Under the pieces are notes generated by a model that searched no databases, was not told the origin of the DNA, and worked only from the letters and a program-made list of their open reading frames with translations. Positions 36,401-47,977 of a DNA stretch of 64,000 nucleotides are shown in pieces; the stretch's first letter is position 1; each line of letters begins with the position of its first letter. The position numbers and the translations under genes were made by a program. Source of the DNA: Parelaphostrongylus tenuis (Eukaryota > Nematoda > Chromadorea > Rhabditida > Metastrongylidae); contig JAHQIW010006032.1 of the NCBI GenBank assembly GCA_019055375.1, forward strand, positions 1 through 64,000. Reading direction: 5' to 3'.

Positions 36401-36599
36401 CTCGTTAGCAGTTTCAAATATCTCCGTCTTCAGTCGGCGACAGTTTCGTGTGTTGTGAAATATTATAACACCTATTGTCTTTTCATTAGGTCACATTACG
36501 CTACTCTTATTCTACTTATCTGTCAACTGCCCCGCATCATCAAGTATTTTTATCTGCAATGGATTCACAGGTGGAAAGTTAATCAACCAGTTTTCAGTA

Positions 36600-36900
36600 C
36601 AACAATGCTTTCTTTCACCATGGAAGTCTCCATTAAGATCATTACACACTATCTATAAGACCTTTGACCAACCTGAAGTTGTTTCTGCACTTGGATAGAA
36701 CGTCGAAGCTGTGCGTGCCCATCTTCACCACAAGTTTGAAGAGCTTCAACCCTCGTTTGTGTCTCTCTCAAGGACGGTGCCAGTGGAATAGAGACCTTTC
36801 TCTATATGACCTTCGGCATTTGCTATTGATAAATTCCAACAATCCGTCTTGTTCAATGAATCGTTCCTATCATACCTCAGATTGCTAGCAAAATGAGCTC
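36600..36900 (+). pseudogene. Coding-like fragment, unrecognised
   Basis: One frame reads YKTFDQPEVVSALG, stop, NVEAVRAHLHHKFEELQPSF, VSLSRTVPV, stop, then FAIDKFQQSVLFNESFLSYL. The regular spacing of hydrophobic residues suggests an old coding exon with two stops. No family recognised. Confidence 0.25.
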
Positions 36901-37199
36901 ATAACTTTCACAGAATTTATTCCTCCGCATGATACATATCGGTAAAAGAATTGTGAAAGAGGAGCAACTTCTCCACTACTTTTCAAGCATGGAAAATAGA
37001 CAAATCAAACCCATTATCTGTTGACCTACGTAGGTCTGCGATATGGAAGCCATGTTCTCATACAAGATGTATTACAGCAATGAGATGAATTTACAGTTTT
37101 ATCTAGTTTACCGTGAGCCAACAAGACTGAACAGAGAGAATAAAGTTTCCCAGTCAGTGACCAAACTCTAAAAGAAGTGTTAGTTCAGAAACTGAGCGG

Positions 37200-37495
37200 C
37201 CTGAGATAAGTCTCGTTTTGACTGTACCTTATCCTCTTTCTTCCGCCATCCAAATATTTTAATATTGCCACTATTTGGTGCCGTAGTCACTTTCTGTTTC
37301 CCAACATTTTAAGCCATAAGATATCTTATCATTAATGACGAACGATCTCAATGGGAAAACAAACACATGCGTCATTCTGCCATAGCCATATTTTGAAGAC
37401 ATAAAAATTTTGTAACTCGCTTCTTTCCCATTTAATTGAGAACAACAGTGTTTTGTTGAAATCGTCTTCATTAGGAGGATCATCAAACGCTCCGT
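37200..37495 (-). pseudogene. Family Y fragment, copy 1
   Basis: Minus strand reads DDFNKTLLFSIKWERS and SSKYGYGRMTHVFVFPLRSF, then VINDKISYGLKCWE. Relatives lie at 62455-62770 (minus; VIVDKMFYGSECPV) and 58650-58985 (plus). It is a multicopy former coding exon of unknown product. Confidence 0.35.
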
Positions 37496-37499
37496 GTTA

Positions 37500-38425
37500 C
37501 CCTATAAACCTCTTTTGAATATAAGGAGTGATAAGAGGAATTCGCACTTCCAATTATCACTGAGATTTACTGTTAAACTTGCTTTTAGCCACTTTATCTA
37601 CTCATTCCTCCCAGATGAATTATAATCCTTTTGAAGTACTTTACATAAGTGGTACTCCTAGCTGCACATACAGGAGCAATATAAAATCCTCGTCATCAGG
37701 GAAATAATTGTGCGATGCGATGAGGTACTTCAGAACAAATATAATAATAATTCAACTTGCCTAAATTTTTTGCTCAACCTGACGAGGCTGGACCTACAAC
37801 CGCAACCTTAACAATTACTAGAATCAAAGTGCTATGGGAGAGAAACTATGGAAAAAATAGTCTTATATGTACATGTCTAGAATTCTGAACACTGAACCTC
37901 TAAAAAAAAATTATGATAAAACCTGTAGAGCTGTCACTATGAAAATGATTTTCCCGTATCTATCACACCATCACTAAATGATGATTTCTCACGTGCTTGT
38001 GCTATAATTACATAAATGACTTATTCATGAAAGTTCTGATCAAATGATTTGCGCTTTTTGATTACTTCACTTGTTGCTACTTGCAATAAAGGATGTGATT
38101 GGCTTTGTCTGAAGAAGACGTACATAGTATAAAGTAAAAAAAACGATTGGCTAGAATTGTGACACATCTGACACTTTTTGATCCGCCTAATCAGTGTTCA
38201 AGGGGGTGAGTCTTCAAGCAAAAGCTGGAGCAGTGCGTGAAGTCTTTGGCGACTTTTGTGTATGACAAATATGAGGGAACAATCGAATTCAAGAGAGGTT
38301 GAGATAAGCAAAGTGAATTGCTTGAAATGGATCGTGTGAAGTAACGTAAATAGAAAAGTGAAACCTTTCTGTCCGACGGTTTCTGAGACCTCCCTCAAAG
38401 CAATATAATCTGATAACATATTTCG
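37500..38425. other. No gene seen
   Basis: AT-rich unique DNA. Short frames only. Confidence 0.4.
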
Positions 38426-38427
38426 CA

Positions 38428-38872
38428 CACTTTTATGAGACCTGCTATGGCACCTATATGTTGCAGGACACGATGGTTCGAACTTGTAACTTCGTCAAAT
38501 GCAGGTGTCTTTCGTTTCGGACAATCCGTTGTAGGGTAAACCTACACATATAGAAAAATCGACATGCGAACGTCTTACACAGCCGTAAGGCGAAAGAACC
38601 ACCCTCCGTGCAGCATTTTTCAGTCTACTGCTGTTGGTTGATAAGAACTGTCATGTCATATTTTCGTTCTAACTGTTTTGTAAAACACTGCACGACGGGT
38701 GGTTTCTTTATCTGACGGCAGTGTAAGTTGATCGATGTCGATTCCTTTTATATGTATGCTCGCCCCTACAAGAAATGGCTGAAGCTAAATGTACCGTGAA
38801 GTGATGAGACTGAAAGGCCGAAACACGCTTTTTGTGCTAGATAGGTGCCATAACGGACCTCATAAAAGGCTC
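38428..38872. repeat. Foldback repeat family 2, longest copy
   Basis: Left end TTTTATGAGACCTGCTATGG and right end CCATAACGGACCTCATAAAA are inverse complements with few mismatches. Inside, GATGAGACTGAAAGGCCGAA followed by ACACG resembles a decayed hammerhead core, but the essential first C of CTGATGA is G. Confidence 0.55.
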
Positions 38873-38899
38873 AAAATATCTTATAAGAGAAATAAAAGT

Positions 38900-40160
38900 G
38901 AATTCTCTTTGATGCGTTTATTGTAATCTCTTCAATATTCTTAGTTATCATCTTTTCTCCTTCCATTCAGTAATTCAGAAGTAGCACAAAATGGTAATGT
39001 CTGGATGACCAGTCCTCTCCAAATAGGAAGAGTATGTCTTGTGGATGGTGCTGTAGAAACCCGATTCCTATAGTCCTGTAATTAATAATGTGGAACAATC
39101 ATCAATGTGAGACGTTGATGCTGCGTGAACATGGTAATAAAACTATAATTTTGTATCGCCACACATGTAGATCACACGAATGATGAAATGTCTCGTCATG
39201 TTGTGTGAAAAAAGCAAGAGGTGAAGCAGCAAACGATTTCTAAACAGCATTATCCAGTAATATATTGACGCCGATACTACGTCAACAAAGGATTAATCAA
39301 GCTAACAAGCAACAAAAAGTTATGAAGTGCAAAATCCCACGTGGAATCATCTGAAACTAGGCAACTTTTGAGTTATGCAATTCTGAAAAGGTATTTATGT
39401 AAATTTTTAGAGTCCAACTTGAATTTTGGTGCAACCCATCAAAAACGAGTTGCCTGTAAAGACTAAAGTGATCGTCTTTTGGTAGGTAACACAATCATTA
39501 TTTTTTCAACATCGATTTTGTCTCTTTGTCCCTTTATGGGACAAAGAATGAGTCAGAAGAGGACAGAATAATGTTAAGTTCGTTTCTCTTCTTAATTCCA
39601 ATGAAGAGAGCATAGGTATGAAGCGCTGCATACAGAGGTTGACTCTAGAATTTCTGGCAGAATTGACTGAAAAACTGATAAACATCTTGCATTGATAGTT
39701 AGTTCAGAATCGCGTGTATATAGATTGCAAAACTGCATGTTTTAGCCCGATTGTTGCTGCCGTAATATTGCTAGTTCGCGTACGGTATACCCGATCTCCC
39801 ACAGACATACAGGGAACATATGATGGCAATCTCGATACAACTGATTAGTCCAATAGGTTCAGCAGCGATAAATTTTTGTGGAATTCGCAATTAATGCAGA
39901 AATGTTTCCAAGTTATTTGTTAAATAATTGTTCAAATTTTGTAAACCAGAATGACTGTTTAGTTCTTTTTTTTTAGTTTTTCCGCTATCAACAATGACTC
40001 CTTGTATCTAATGTTGGGTGTGCGAATGATCAACGTCGATTTGTTTCATCGACTTAGTCTTTTATCTGGTGGAAATTCATCTTCTGCTTGTTGCTACTTG
40101 CTATGTGAAGGAGTACTTCGGTAACGGTGATGTATTCATTCAGTATCGGCGATGATCATT
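38900..40160. other. No gene seen
   Basis: Unique AT-rich DNA without recognisable repeat or coding signal. Confidence 0.4.
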
Positions 40161-40265
40161 TAACACTATAATGAGCTTTCCTTCGAATGCTTTATTGAGA
40201 CCACGCTCAAATTTCAATAGATCCTTTCATTATTATTTGAGCCAACATGTCATGTGGTCTGGTAA

Positions 40266-40332
40266 GGGCTCTTGTACAGCCCGAGACACGTGTTTCGTCC
40301 TTACAGACTCATCAGCCGGGCAGAACCCGTCG
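40266..40332 (-). ncRNA. Hammerhead ribozyme motif, element C left arm
   Basis: Minus strand: GGGTTCTGCCCGG, CTGATGA (complement of 40309-40315), stem II GTC/GAC with TGTAAG, GAAAC (complement of 40292-40296), ACGTGTC, then TCGGGCTGTACAAGAGCCC. Stem I has a proximal 6-bp helix, an internal loop (G opposite TGTACA) and a distal 7-bp helix (GGGTTCT with AGAGCCC). The best-formed copy in the window; predicted cleavage between 40285 and 40284. Confidence 0.85.
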
Positions 40333-40539
40333 TCTGTCGATCTTTTTATAGTCAGTTCTCTCGGGAGCGTTACACTCCTTATAGAGCGTTATCGACGACG
40401 TACGTTTTACACTCTATGTCAAGCGAAATTTTCACCTAACACAGAAGTTTTCGCACTCGATTGCTAGCTGGCTGGTATTTTTATCATATTATACCTTTCG
40501 TTCGAGTGCTCTATTAAGACCACGCTCAAATTTCTGTTC

Positions 40540-40600
40540 TGGGTTCTGCCCGGCTGATGAACACGTGTCTCGGGCTGTACAAGAGCCCTTACCAAACCAC
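40540..40600 (+). ncRNA. Hammerhead motif with internal deletion, element C right arm
   Basis: Reads GTTCTGCCCGG, CTGATGA, then jumps straight to ACACGTGTCTCGGGC. About 17 bases holding stem II and GAAAC are missing, so it cannot fold as a ribozyme. Stem I strands remain. Confidence 0.65.
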
Positions 40601-40849
40601 ATGACATGTTGGCTCAAATAATAATGAAAGGAACTATAATGAGCATCTGTGGGTCTGAAAAGCTATGGAACGAAGCAGCTAAATGTATATTCAAAGCAAA
40701 GCTACCTGAACTTTTAATTCTTGTTGTCAAAGCAATTCCGTCAACCTCAGTGCATAATAAGTCTTTTGAACGAAAAATTTTTGCACGGCACGTTTAACTT
40801 CAATTTTTATTCAACATGATACATTTTACCTTTCACTAGCTCTCGTGAT

Positions 40850-41340
40850 GAACATATGTTTCTCATCAAGCAGCATCGACTGTGGCCATGTTTCCGTTGT
40901 GATGATCCTTTGTACAAAGTGTATAGGCTTAAGCTGATAAAAGCATCGAGGTTAGAATAGTCAAGATAGTCGATATTCTGCTGCGAGCTTATGTTATTAA
41001 CTCATTCTTCATAAGGCGTGTCTTCACATAATCCAACAATTCAAATTTTTCATCATTTGCTCTATTACCTCTATTGTCCACAGTGATGAATGATTTATGC
41101 ACGAGGTGCAGCTTATTGGTGGCTCTGGAGAACTGATACGAGATTTTCTGCAATACAGATGCACGTGTTTGTTGGTTCAATTCCACGAGCGGAAGCGCAC
41201 CAAGCCTCATTCCCTTTGTAGTAGGCTAATTCATACTAAACTTGTTTGGAAGGATACCTGCACCGACTTGGTACGTCAGTTGGCCACCGCGAGCCATTGC
41301 AGAGGCCAGATATGTACGTGTAGAACGATAGAATGAAGTC
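40850..41340 (-). pseudogene. Possible mariner transposase remnant, middle part
   Basis: The minus frame 41210-40989 reads LPLVELNQQTRASVLQKISY, resembling the PHELN-QR linker of mariner, and, in another frame further on, RIITTETWPQSMLLDE, which could be a worn RIVTGDEKW catalytic segment. The match is weak. Confidence 0.3.
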
Positions 41341-41349
41341 TTTTCTACT

Positions 41350-41640
41350 TGGCACTTCATTGATCCTTCTTCACAGTGTTTTTCTCCTCATTGTGCCAAT
41401 CCCAGTACTTTCTAAGGCTCAGTTCGCCTTTTCGCCCTCTTTCTGGACGTCGTAGAATACTGATTGGGCACGTTACCTTGAAATCTCGAGGATAGGCTGG
41501 ACTGTGACGTGCCAGAGAACTTTCGTTCTTGACTGCTGGAGAGTGTTGTGAACGTGGTTTAGCCCCGTGCGCCGTGACGAACATTACAGTCACTTGGCCA
41601 AGTTGCCACCCTCCCCCCTTTATATGCGCTACATAACTGT
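41350..41640 (-). repeat. tRNA-headed SINE-like repeat, divergent copy
   Basis: Shares GTGCCAATCCCAGTACTT and the ATCTCGAGGATAGGCTGGAC body with 9640-9905 and 28020-28300. The B box is lost. Confidence 0.45.
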
Positions 41641-41649
41641 TTCAGTGAA

Positions 41650-42215
41650 GTATTTTATAATGCTTTAGCGAAGGGGAACATTTGTGCTTCACAAGCGCAT
41701 ATTTCTCGCGGGACAGAGCTTTTTCTCTAGTCCAGCAGCAATCATTTGATAGCGTAAGATATGACCATAATAACGCCGTGCCTATTTTCTGAAAAGATCA
41801 TGTCTTCTGCAGTGCGGTAGTGGAAATAAAATCTATTAACATACGCGGACATGTGTATTTAGCAAATTTACGGTTGGGGGGAGGGGGGGCACAGAAGTAG
41901 ATACCCGTGGTTCCGACACGACCATCAGTTGATGGCGCTTCAGCGGATCACAAGTGAAGTGTGATTTTTGGTAACCAATTACAAATTGTTTCTCCGCTTT
42001 GAAAGCGACTTCAGTTTGAACGTATAACTCTGATACTACAAGATTTTCCCTACACATTCATATTGCTTTTCGTGCTTCCAACAAAGTAATGGTTATATTG
42101 CGCGGCTGATGTAGAACATAGTTTATCTTAAATTCTGTAGCGTTGCAAAGGGTCTTTTCAGAATGCAGCTTTGCAGCAGAGTAGCCAGAGATTTGAACCT
42201 TTGAATGATTACAGA
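41650..42215 (-). repeat. Repeat family 4, copy in V2
   Basis: Paralogue of 10360-10925, ending GATTTGAACCTTTGAATGAT. The next bases (42207-42219) are the uninterrupted target of element A. Confidence 0.5.
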
Positions 42216-42239
42216 CTCTCTTGTGAGAAGCTCTTGTCC

Positions 42240-43290
42240 AGAGAAGCGGATCAGTTTAGCTTCCTGTGCTATTAAACAGATAAGAACCTAATTTTTTCTC
42301 CGTTTCGTGAATATTGCTAAGTTCATTGTTTGTATCAGGATTGTATAAGAGATCTGTTGTATCATTTCATAATTACAAACTTCTTTTCTTGTTCCACATA
42401 GCCAATAAACCCTCTTTAATGCTCAAGCGACGAGCTTGCTATTCCATGTGCAACATAGCATACTTTTCTCTGAACGACTCACAAAGTGAGTTTCTTCCAA
42501 AAATCTATTTTGGCCTCATAATTGCTGAGATTTCGGCTACTGAGTACTGCCAAAATTGAGAGAAAAGCCACGCACAAACCCTAGCCGAGCAAACGAAGCA
42601 AATTGAGTCTAAAACGTAATACTGTTACAAAGCAATAGGGAAAACTTTTGCATAAGCCAAACGCATTATTGAGATCGCCAAGATTTGAGCTTTCGAATGA
42701 CGAATAGAATGGAAGCTTTCGGACAAAAATTTTTTCAACAAAAGGCTACAAGAAAGTTGTGCAACCAAATGGATACATTCGTCCCGATAGAATGAAGTAT
42801 TTACTGTCCACTAGATAAGTGTCAAAAGGGCTTTTATGATCATCATTCTGCTATCCGATTCACCTGTATATTTTTATACGAAAACGAAGAAACATTGGTT
42901 TGAAAAAGGTAGATTTTGGAGAGCGAAATTTCTGACCAAGTAATTGGCTCATTCATCGCAACCAATCCAAACCCAACTGGGCAAAACTTTCAGAATGCTC
43001 GTGCATTCTGGCCGTTTTAAAGGATGATATAGAAGTCATCTGGCGCGAATGTGTGAAGGGTAACTGATGCGAAACCACTAGTATAATTGCAGACTACAGG
43101 AATAAAGGATAAATCTCTTGGCGTAAAGCAATCCCTGAGGGACGCGCCATGCATTCATCTTCAATTTTTAACTTCGTTTCAGGTGCTTGAATGCATATCT
43201 GATCTTTACAATGACTAGCAATTCCCTACCGCTGTAGTGAGTCAGTGCTACTCACTCTCACAGACAAATTTGACACCTGTCTGGCACTAA
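42240..43290. other. No gene seen; duplicated non-coding DNA
   Basis: Paralogue of 11640-12690. No frame is conserved between the two. Confidence 0.4.
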
Positions 43291-43304
43291 TTTGCCAGTG
43301 CCGC

Positions 43305-43405
43305 GAAGGTGAGTGGCTTGGTGAGTCATGAGCGCGAGATCGAACCATTGACCTCCTGTGAGACGCAGACCGCCTCTAACTACTGCGCCAAATGCACGCA
43401 CGCCT
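43305..43405 (-). repeat. tRNA-derived SINE head, copy in V2
   Basis: Minus strand: GGCGCAGTAGTTAGAGGCGG (A box) and ATGGTTCGATCTCGCGC (B box). Better preserved than 12695-12812. Confidence 0.55.
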
Positions 43406-43884
43406 ATGGTGTTCTATAAACCAATATAATATCAAAGAACGGCTGAATCACACTAGCAGCTCAATTAAAATAGTAGAATGGAAAATCTCTGCATGGAATG
43501 ACGATAATTTAAGAGTGCCGTCAAATGTAAATCTCGAAAACCTTGAAAAGATTTTGTGTGAGTCCTTATGGTTTCACCTACTTTCTGGTTAAAGTCTTCA
43601 GAAATGGTTTGTCTACAAAGGCCAGACACTCTCTCTATTAGTGGAAAACACCAATTCATTACTTTTTTCAATGTGCACCTTGTAGATGCCAGTACGGCTT
43701 CACTAAGAATTTGTGCGAACTTAACAAATAGTTATAACCCCAATAAGAAACTTTATTTTGTTCAAAGATGATGAGCTCGCTTAGATACTTTTAGTGATCT
43801 TAGTGCCGATGCATTCGTCTCACTATCAGGGGAATAAAAAGTCATGAAAGGGAACAGCGGATCGAATGAGAGGAGTTTAAATAA

Positions 43885-44250
43885 TGCGGTGCCCAAAATT
43901 TGTGGCAATGCCTGAGTTTCCAACTAACACTTTTCGTCATCAGTTAGTGTGCAACCACCCCTATGATCGTTTTTGCAACCTGACAAAGCCTATGATGTGC
44001 CTAATGGTAGAGAGGGTGATTTTATGAGTTTGGGCATAATATAATGAAAGCGCGTAAGCCAATTGGAGGCAAATACATTGGCGAAACTGGTAGATGGTGA
44101 ATTAAAAAATTTCCATAGTTCTCCTCTAGGTACTCAAAGTCATGCAAAAATAACAGGGCCTGTTGCAGAAGTCAAAAACTTCAATGCACACAAATCCGAA
44201 GTTATTTGGATAAATACTGGAGGTCACATATTTTTATTGAATCAGTGAGA
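43885..44250 (+). pseudogene. Penelope-like element remnant, copy in V2
   Basis: Reads YDRFCNLTKPMMC, a broken stretch, then GGKYIGETG, then an internal loss of the PLRVNI segment, DGELKNFHSSPLGTQSHAKI and EVIWIN. It is the paralogue of 13295-13690; the missing segment joins ETG to RW, so the endonuclease is shorter here. Confidence 0.65.
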
Positions 44251-45059
44251 ATGTAAAGACATACAGCATTCATACTAGCTCCTATGTGATTTGCACGTCT
44301 TAGTGCTACCTTATATTTTCAGCTGTTTTTATTGTCGCTGGAATAACTATTGCCAGTAGAAGCTTCTTTAGGATTAGCGAGACTGCCTAATGTGGGCAGA
44401 ATTGCTGGCACGTTTAAGCATGTTTATGGTGAAATAACAAGAAATGCAGGATTCATTACCTTATCTTTCCTTTTTCACATACAAGAGAGATGCTTATGAG
44501 GAGCATGCTCTGAGCACCCAACAGAGTATACAGTCAGAGAGCAATACGAGAAAGCCCTAGAAGCTGACATGACAAATGTTATTTCTGGTTGCTCTTAGAG
44601 GGTGTGGATAAATTTGGAAGACCAACCCCTACTGTTAGAATTTTAGCTAGAATAAGATCGTTCCTATATTGCTCCTCAACTGCAACAAAGTAATTCCAAC
44701 ACTGCATCAAGGCGATGCCCCTAGAAGAGAGGGTTAAACAAATTGATAACAGTGATAAAAAATGCTACCGAACAAGTTATATTCTTATTTAGTTCATAAC
44801 CGCTTGTGTGACAGATCATTTACAAAGCAAGTTGTGTGACCTGCTCCAACAGGGGCAACAAATGCGTAAGTTAGGGTACGGCTTGCCTAATCTGCAGCAA
44901 AAGTTGATTCGAGAAATACTTTGAAAAAACGGGTAGACCATTTTGCATTTGTTAAAAGATTACATAGAAGGGAAACATGGAACTGAGCAGAACACTCCAC
45001 CTATGAGAATTTGGGAAGCAGGCATAATAGAGAAGATTTTTAGCCAATATTTAACGCCG

Positions 45060-45800
45060 TAGAGAGGTAATCTTGAATGCCAACGCTCACATCTTTTGAG
45101 CTATTTTGGAGAAATTCTTAAAGGACATTATAAGTAGTGCCTTTCAATCACATACGACTTCTTCCCATACGTCAGGCTGGTTTATTACTCCAGCAGCAGC
45201 ACTGCATACACATGCTAGATTGTGCGGCTGGTCTCCATCAACATAATTTGTAAGCTCTAGAAATAACAGAGCCATGAGCACTTGAAAAAATAGTTACTGG
45301 GCAAACAATATCCACGTACTGAGTTTTTTCAGCTGCTACGAATGTATTCAGCTGAATAAATCGTGCTTGACTCTGCACTTCTGAGCATTTGAGGATAATG
45401 AAAGCTCAGAAACGTCGCCTTTTCTGAATAGATGTTGCTATCAACAAGTTCGTATATGCTAAAAAAAATTATGAGTTATTTTTGGAGAGTTAAATTTCTT
45501 ATAGAGTCAGCAGTTATTCTGAGTTGTTCCACACCCCCATTTATCGTCCATTTCTTTTCTGTCATAAGTTAAACGAACTGGTGTAACCCTAATGAGCCAA
45601 TAACCTCCGAACACTAAAAGCTCTTCTGGTGTGCGAATGATGTTTCAGGATAATATATTTTGCTGTGCTTTGCAAATTAATCATTAGGAAGTGAACCGTT
45701 ATCGCGAAGGTGCAGTGTAGCCAGTCCCACAAAGAGGCAATAAGATTGTGCTTCTTTGTCAACACGCAAATGGTCACGGAAATTATAATAGCTTGCTACA
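45060..45800 (-). pseudogene. Gene X fragment in V2
   Basis: 45800-45670 reads LVRQLVASYYNFRDHLRVDK and EAQSYCLFVGLATLHLRDNG. 45260-45060 reads LELTNYVDGDQPHNLA, SAAAGVINQPDVWEEV and a stop, then KALLIMSFKNFSKIAQKM. Compared with 14520-15265 the first exon is open in both copies, the second is broken in both. Confidence 0.4.
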
Positions 45801-46059
45801 AGCTGTCTGACAAGGTCGAGAATAGTGTAGTAAACAATTTTAAGACAGCGGATTCTAATATGTCAATCAAAGATTGAGAGATAACTAATTGAGAAGTATT
45901 TTGACTGATAAATACGTACTCCATGTTTAGCAGAACTGAATTGTGATGGAAAAGTATTAGGTTAGCCTAGACATCACTGTTATAAGGTCGCCTATATGTT
46001 ACTCAAAAAATGTGTGTTAAACTAACCAAAGGAGTAAAACGTTATAAAATTGAAATTCT

Positions 46060-46400
46060 TGTTATTAAATCGCTTCTAGCGGTAGTATGAATCTTCAAAT
46101 ATACCCACCGATGAAGAACGATGTGCAAAACTTTCGCGTCAGGCGGGAATCGAACCCACATCTCTTTCTATCCGGAGTCGCTTTGCACTACTGACGCCTT
46201 TCATTCAACAGCTTCTAGCGGTGGTGTGAATCTTTAATTACACTCACTGTAGCGTAGAAAGAGTGGTGCGTAAAATGGGCGCCACTAGTTCAATGGGTTA
46301 GAGCACGCTCCTGGATAGAGTGAGATGAGGGTTGAGTCCCGCCTGATTCGAAAGGTTTGCACATCAATCTACATCAATGGGTACATCAAAAAATTAAAGA
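46060..46400. mobile_element. tRNA-like foldback element, copy 3 (short)
   Basis: Modules at 46136-46197 (minus, internal deletion) and 46279-46350 (plus, GGGTTGAGTCCCGCC). The centre is shorter than in copies 1 and 4. It stands at the same place in V2 as copy 1 does in V1, so it was duplicated with the block. Confidence 0.55.
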
Positions 46401-46504
46401 TCCTTAGCATGTGATCCAGAGCACTCAAAGAGCTGTCACGTTTTATAAACCTTCAACCAAGCTAAAATATTTCCTCAGCTCTCCATATGAACTTTATGGA
46501 AGTT

Positions 46505-47010
46505 TTAAGTGGTGATTTCAAAACAACTACACCAGCATTACGTCCGTGAACAGCAAAGATTGACTAAAGAAGAGAACTCGCTTGACCGTTATTTTTGTAT
46601 TTGGTTGGCATCTAGATTTTGCCGCATCAACAAATTTTCAACAAAAAAATCCATCATAAGAAGCAAACATTTTAATCAAAGTGTGCAAGATTAGAACCAA
46701 TATATTCTGTCAAGTTCTTGACCATTTTTCGATGCTTCGACGATTAAATTATGGCATTTTTGAATCAGAATACCGAGAAAGGTGCATTATCACACTATCC
46801 ACTTTGGCAAAGCGTTTCCTTGTCAAGGTTGCTGCAGCGAGCTGAAGGGGTAGTAATCATTTGGAGCAGCGTTGGGCTATACTGTGAAATAATTCAACGT
46901 TCCACCTTGATTGTTCAATCCTTTGCCATGTCAGGAGAGCAATATGTGGGTGAGCGTTGTTATGCTGCAAATTAACGCCAATCTGATGAAGCTGTCGCAG
47001 TCGATTTCAG
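46505..47010 (-). pseudogene. Mariner-type transposase remnant, C-terminal part
   Basis: Minus strand 47005-46930 reads LRQLHQIGVNLQHNNAHPHI and ALL, matching the LLHDNARPH catalytic motif of mariner transposases (catalytic D now N). After a frame break come QYSPTLLQM, equivalent to the PYSPDLAP motif, and near the end WMDFFVENLL. Frameshifts throughout. No inverted terminal repeats could be placed. Confidence 0.6.
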
Positions 47011-47885
47011 CGTATTGACGTCACCTTCACGAAACTTTTGAACCATTTCTGTGCAGTTCGTAAATCAGCAGCCTTGTGTTTATGCCCTCTACATGAGTTT
47101 TGTGCCGTTTCGATGGCAGAATGTCCCAAAGAACTAATATAAGAAGCGCCCTCGAACCTTGAGCCTTAGAGCATTCGTTCAAAAGAAACAGAATCTTCCA
47201 CTGTCACAAAAAGTAAAATGGTCTACGTTGTCAGAAAATTTGAAGTCACGAGCTTTTGAATGACAAAATACACGCTCAAAAGGACGGAAAAAAATAAATA
47301 TATTGAAAATAACAATGCGACAAACTTAGCTGTCAGCCCAGTACATGTCGGTCTATGGTGATGAAATTATTGTACACCATTGTTGACTAGCCAGTCAGCT
47401 GGAGCAATTTATGAATAATGCTGGAAAGTTCCTGTTTTTCGTGCGAAGATGATTCAATGAAACGCCAGAATTTTGGGTACCAAACCAATGAACTCCAATC
47501 CTTTTGCAGCAGAACCACACATCTGATCAAAATCAGAGCTCCTATGTAACTGGCTAAGCTTGCCCACTATGAGATTCCCTTTGAAATTTTTCAAAATCAA
47601 ACTTTACTGATTGCGTTCATTTTGGTCACGTGAAAGCTAGTAAAGATATGGGCTATCTATGATGTAGAACCTAGTCATCCACTACCTTTCACTCAAACGG
47701 ATCCCTTCTTGATAGAAGTTTGATTAATTTGTGAAATATTTATGAAATGGTTTAAAGTTGACTTTTGAGGTGCGATACGAGATTGCGGCCGAACCAGTGT
47801 AATAGAGAATGGTGGTGTACTGTGGATTACTGTGTCATGCTCATTGCAAGGATAAGAAATATGATGAAATTTTTTGCTCTTTTTT

Positions 47886-47893
47886 CTTATCAG
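47886..47893 (-). promoter_or_regulatory. GATA site upstream of cathepsin B unit 3
   Basis: CTTATCAG, same position relative to the ATG as at 18244-18251. In the second exon 1 of this unit (49980) the site has become TTATTAG. Confidence 0.5.
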
Positions 47894-47928
47894 CGCTAGA
47901 AATATTTCGTCACCACTAACGGCTTTCG

Positions 47929-47936
47929 TATAAAAG
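47929..47936 (+). promoter_or_regulatory. TATA box of cathepsin B unit 3
   Basis: TATAAAAG 12 bases before the ATG at 47948, as in copy 2. Confidence 0.5.
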
Positions 47937-47947
47937 GCATTATCGTC

Positions 47948-47977
47948 ATGATAAGAGTATCCCTTCTTTCCGCCATG
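47948..47977 (+). CDS. Cathepsin B exon 1 (start of signal peptide), unit 3
   Basis: Reads MIRVSLLSAM before the donor GTGAGT. This is the only one of the three exon 1 copies in the window (18310, 47948, 49980) that is open to a good donor with a hydrophobic signal-peptide start. The rest of the gene is scattered downstream. Confidence 0.5.

Larger units (their letters stand above)
40177..40632. mobile_element. Palindromic hammerhead element C (flanked by 12-bp TSD)
   Basis: The left arm (40177-40510) is complete, starting TTTCCTTCGAATGCTTTATT. The right arm is shortened (40511-40632) and lacks stem II and GAAAC. ACTATAATGAGC stands on both sides (40165-40176 and 40633-40644), a perfect 12-bp target duplication. 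Its outer end AATAATGAAAGG matches the unit end seen in element A. Confidence 0.85.

Noticed and set aside
46975..47005. CTGATGAAGCTGTCGCAG read as a hammerhead core
   Set aside because: No GAAA follows a paired stem II. The sequence is mariner transposase in antisense.
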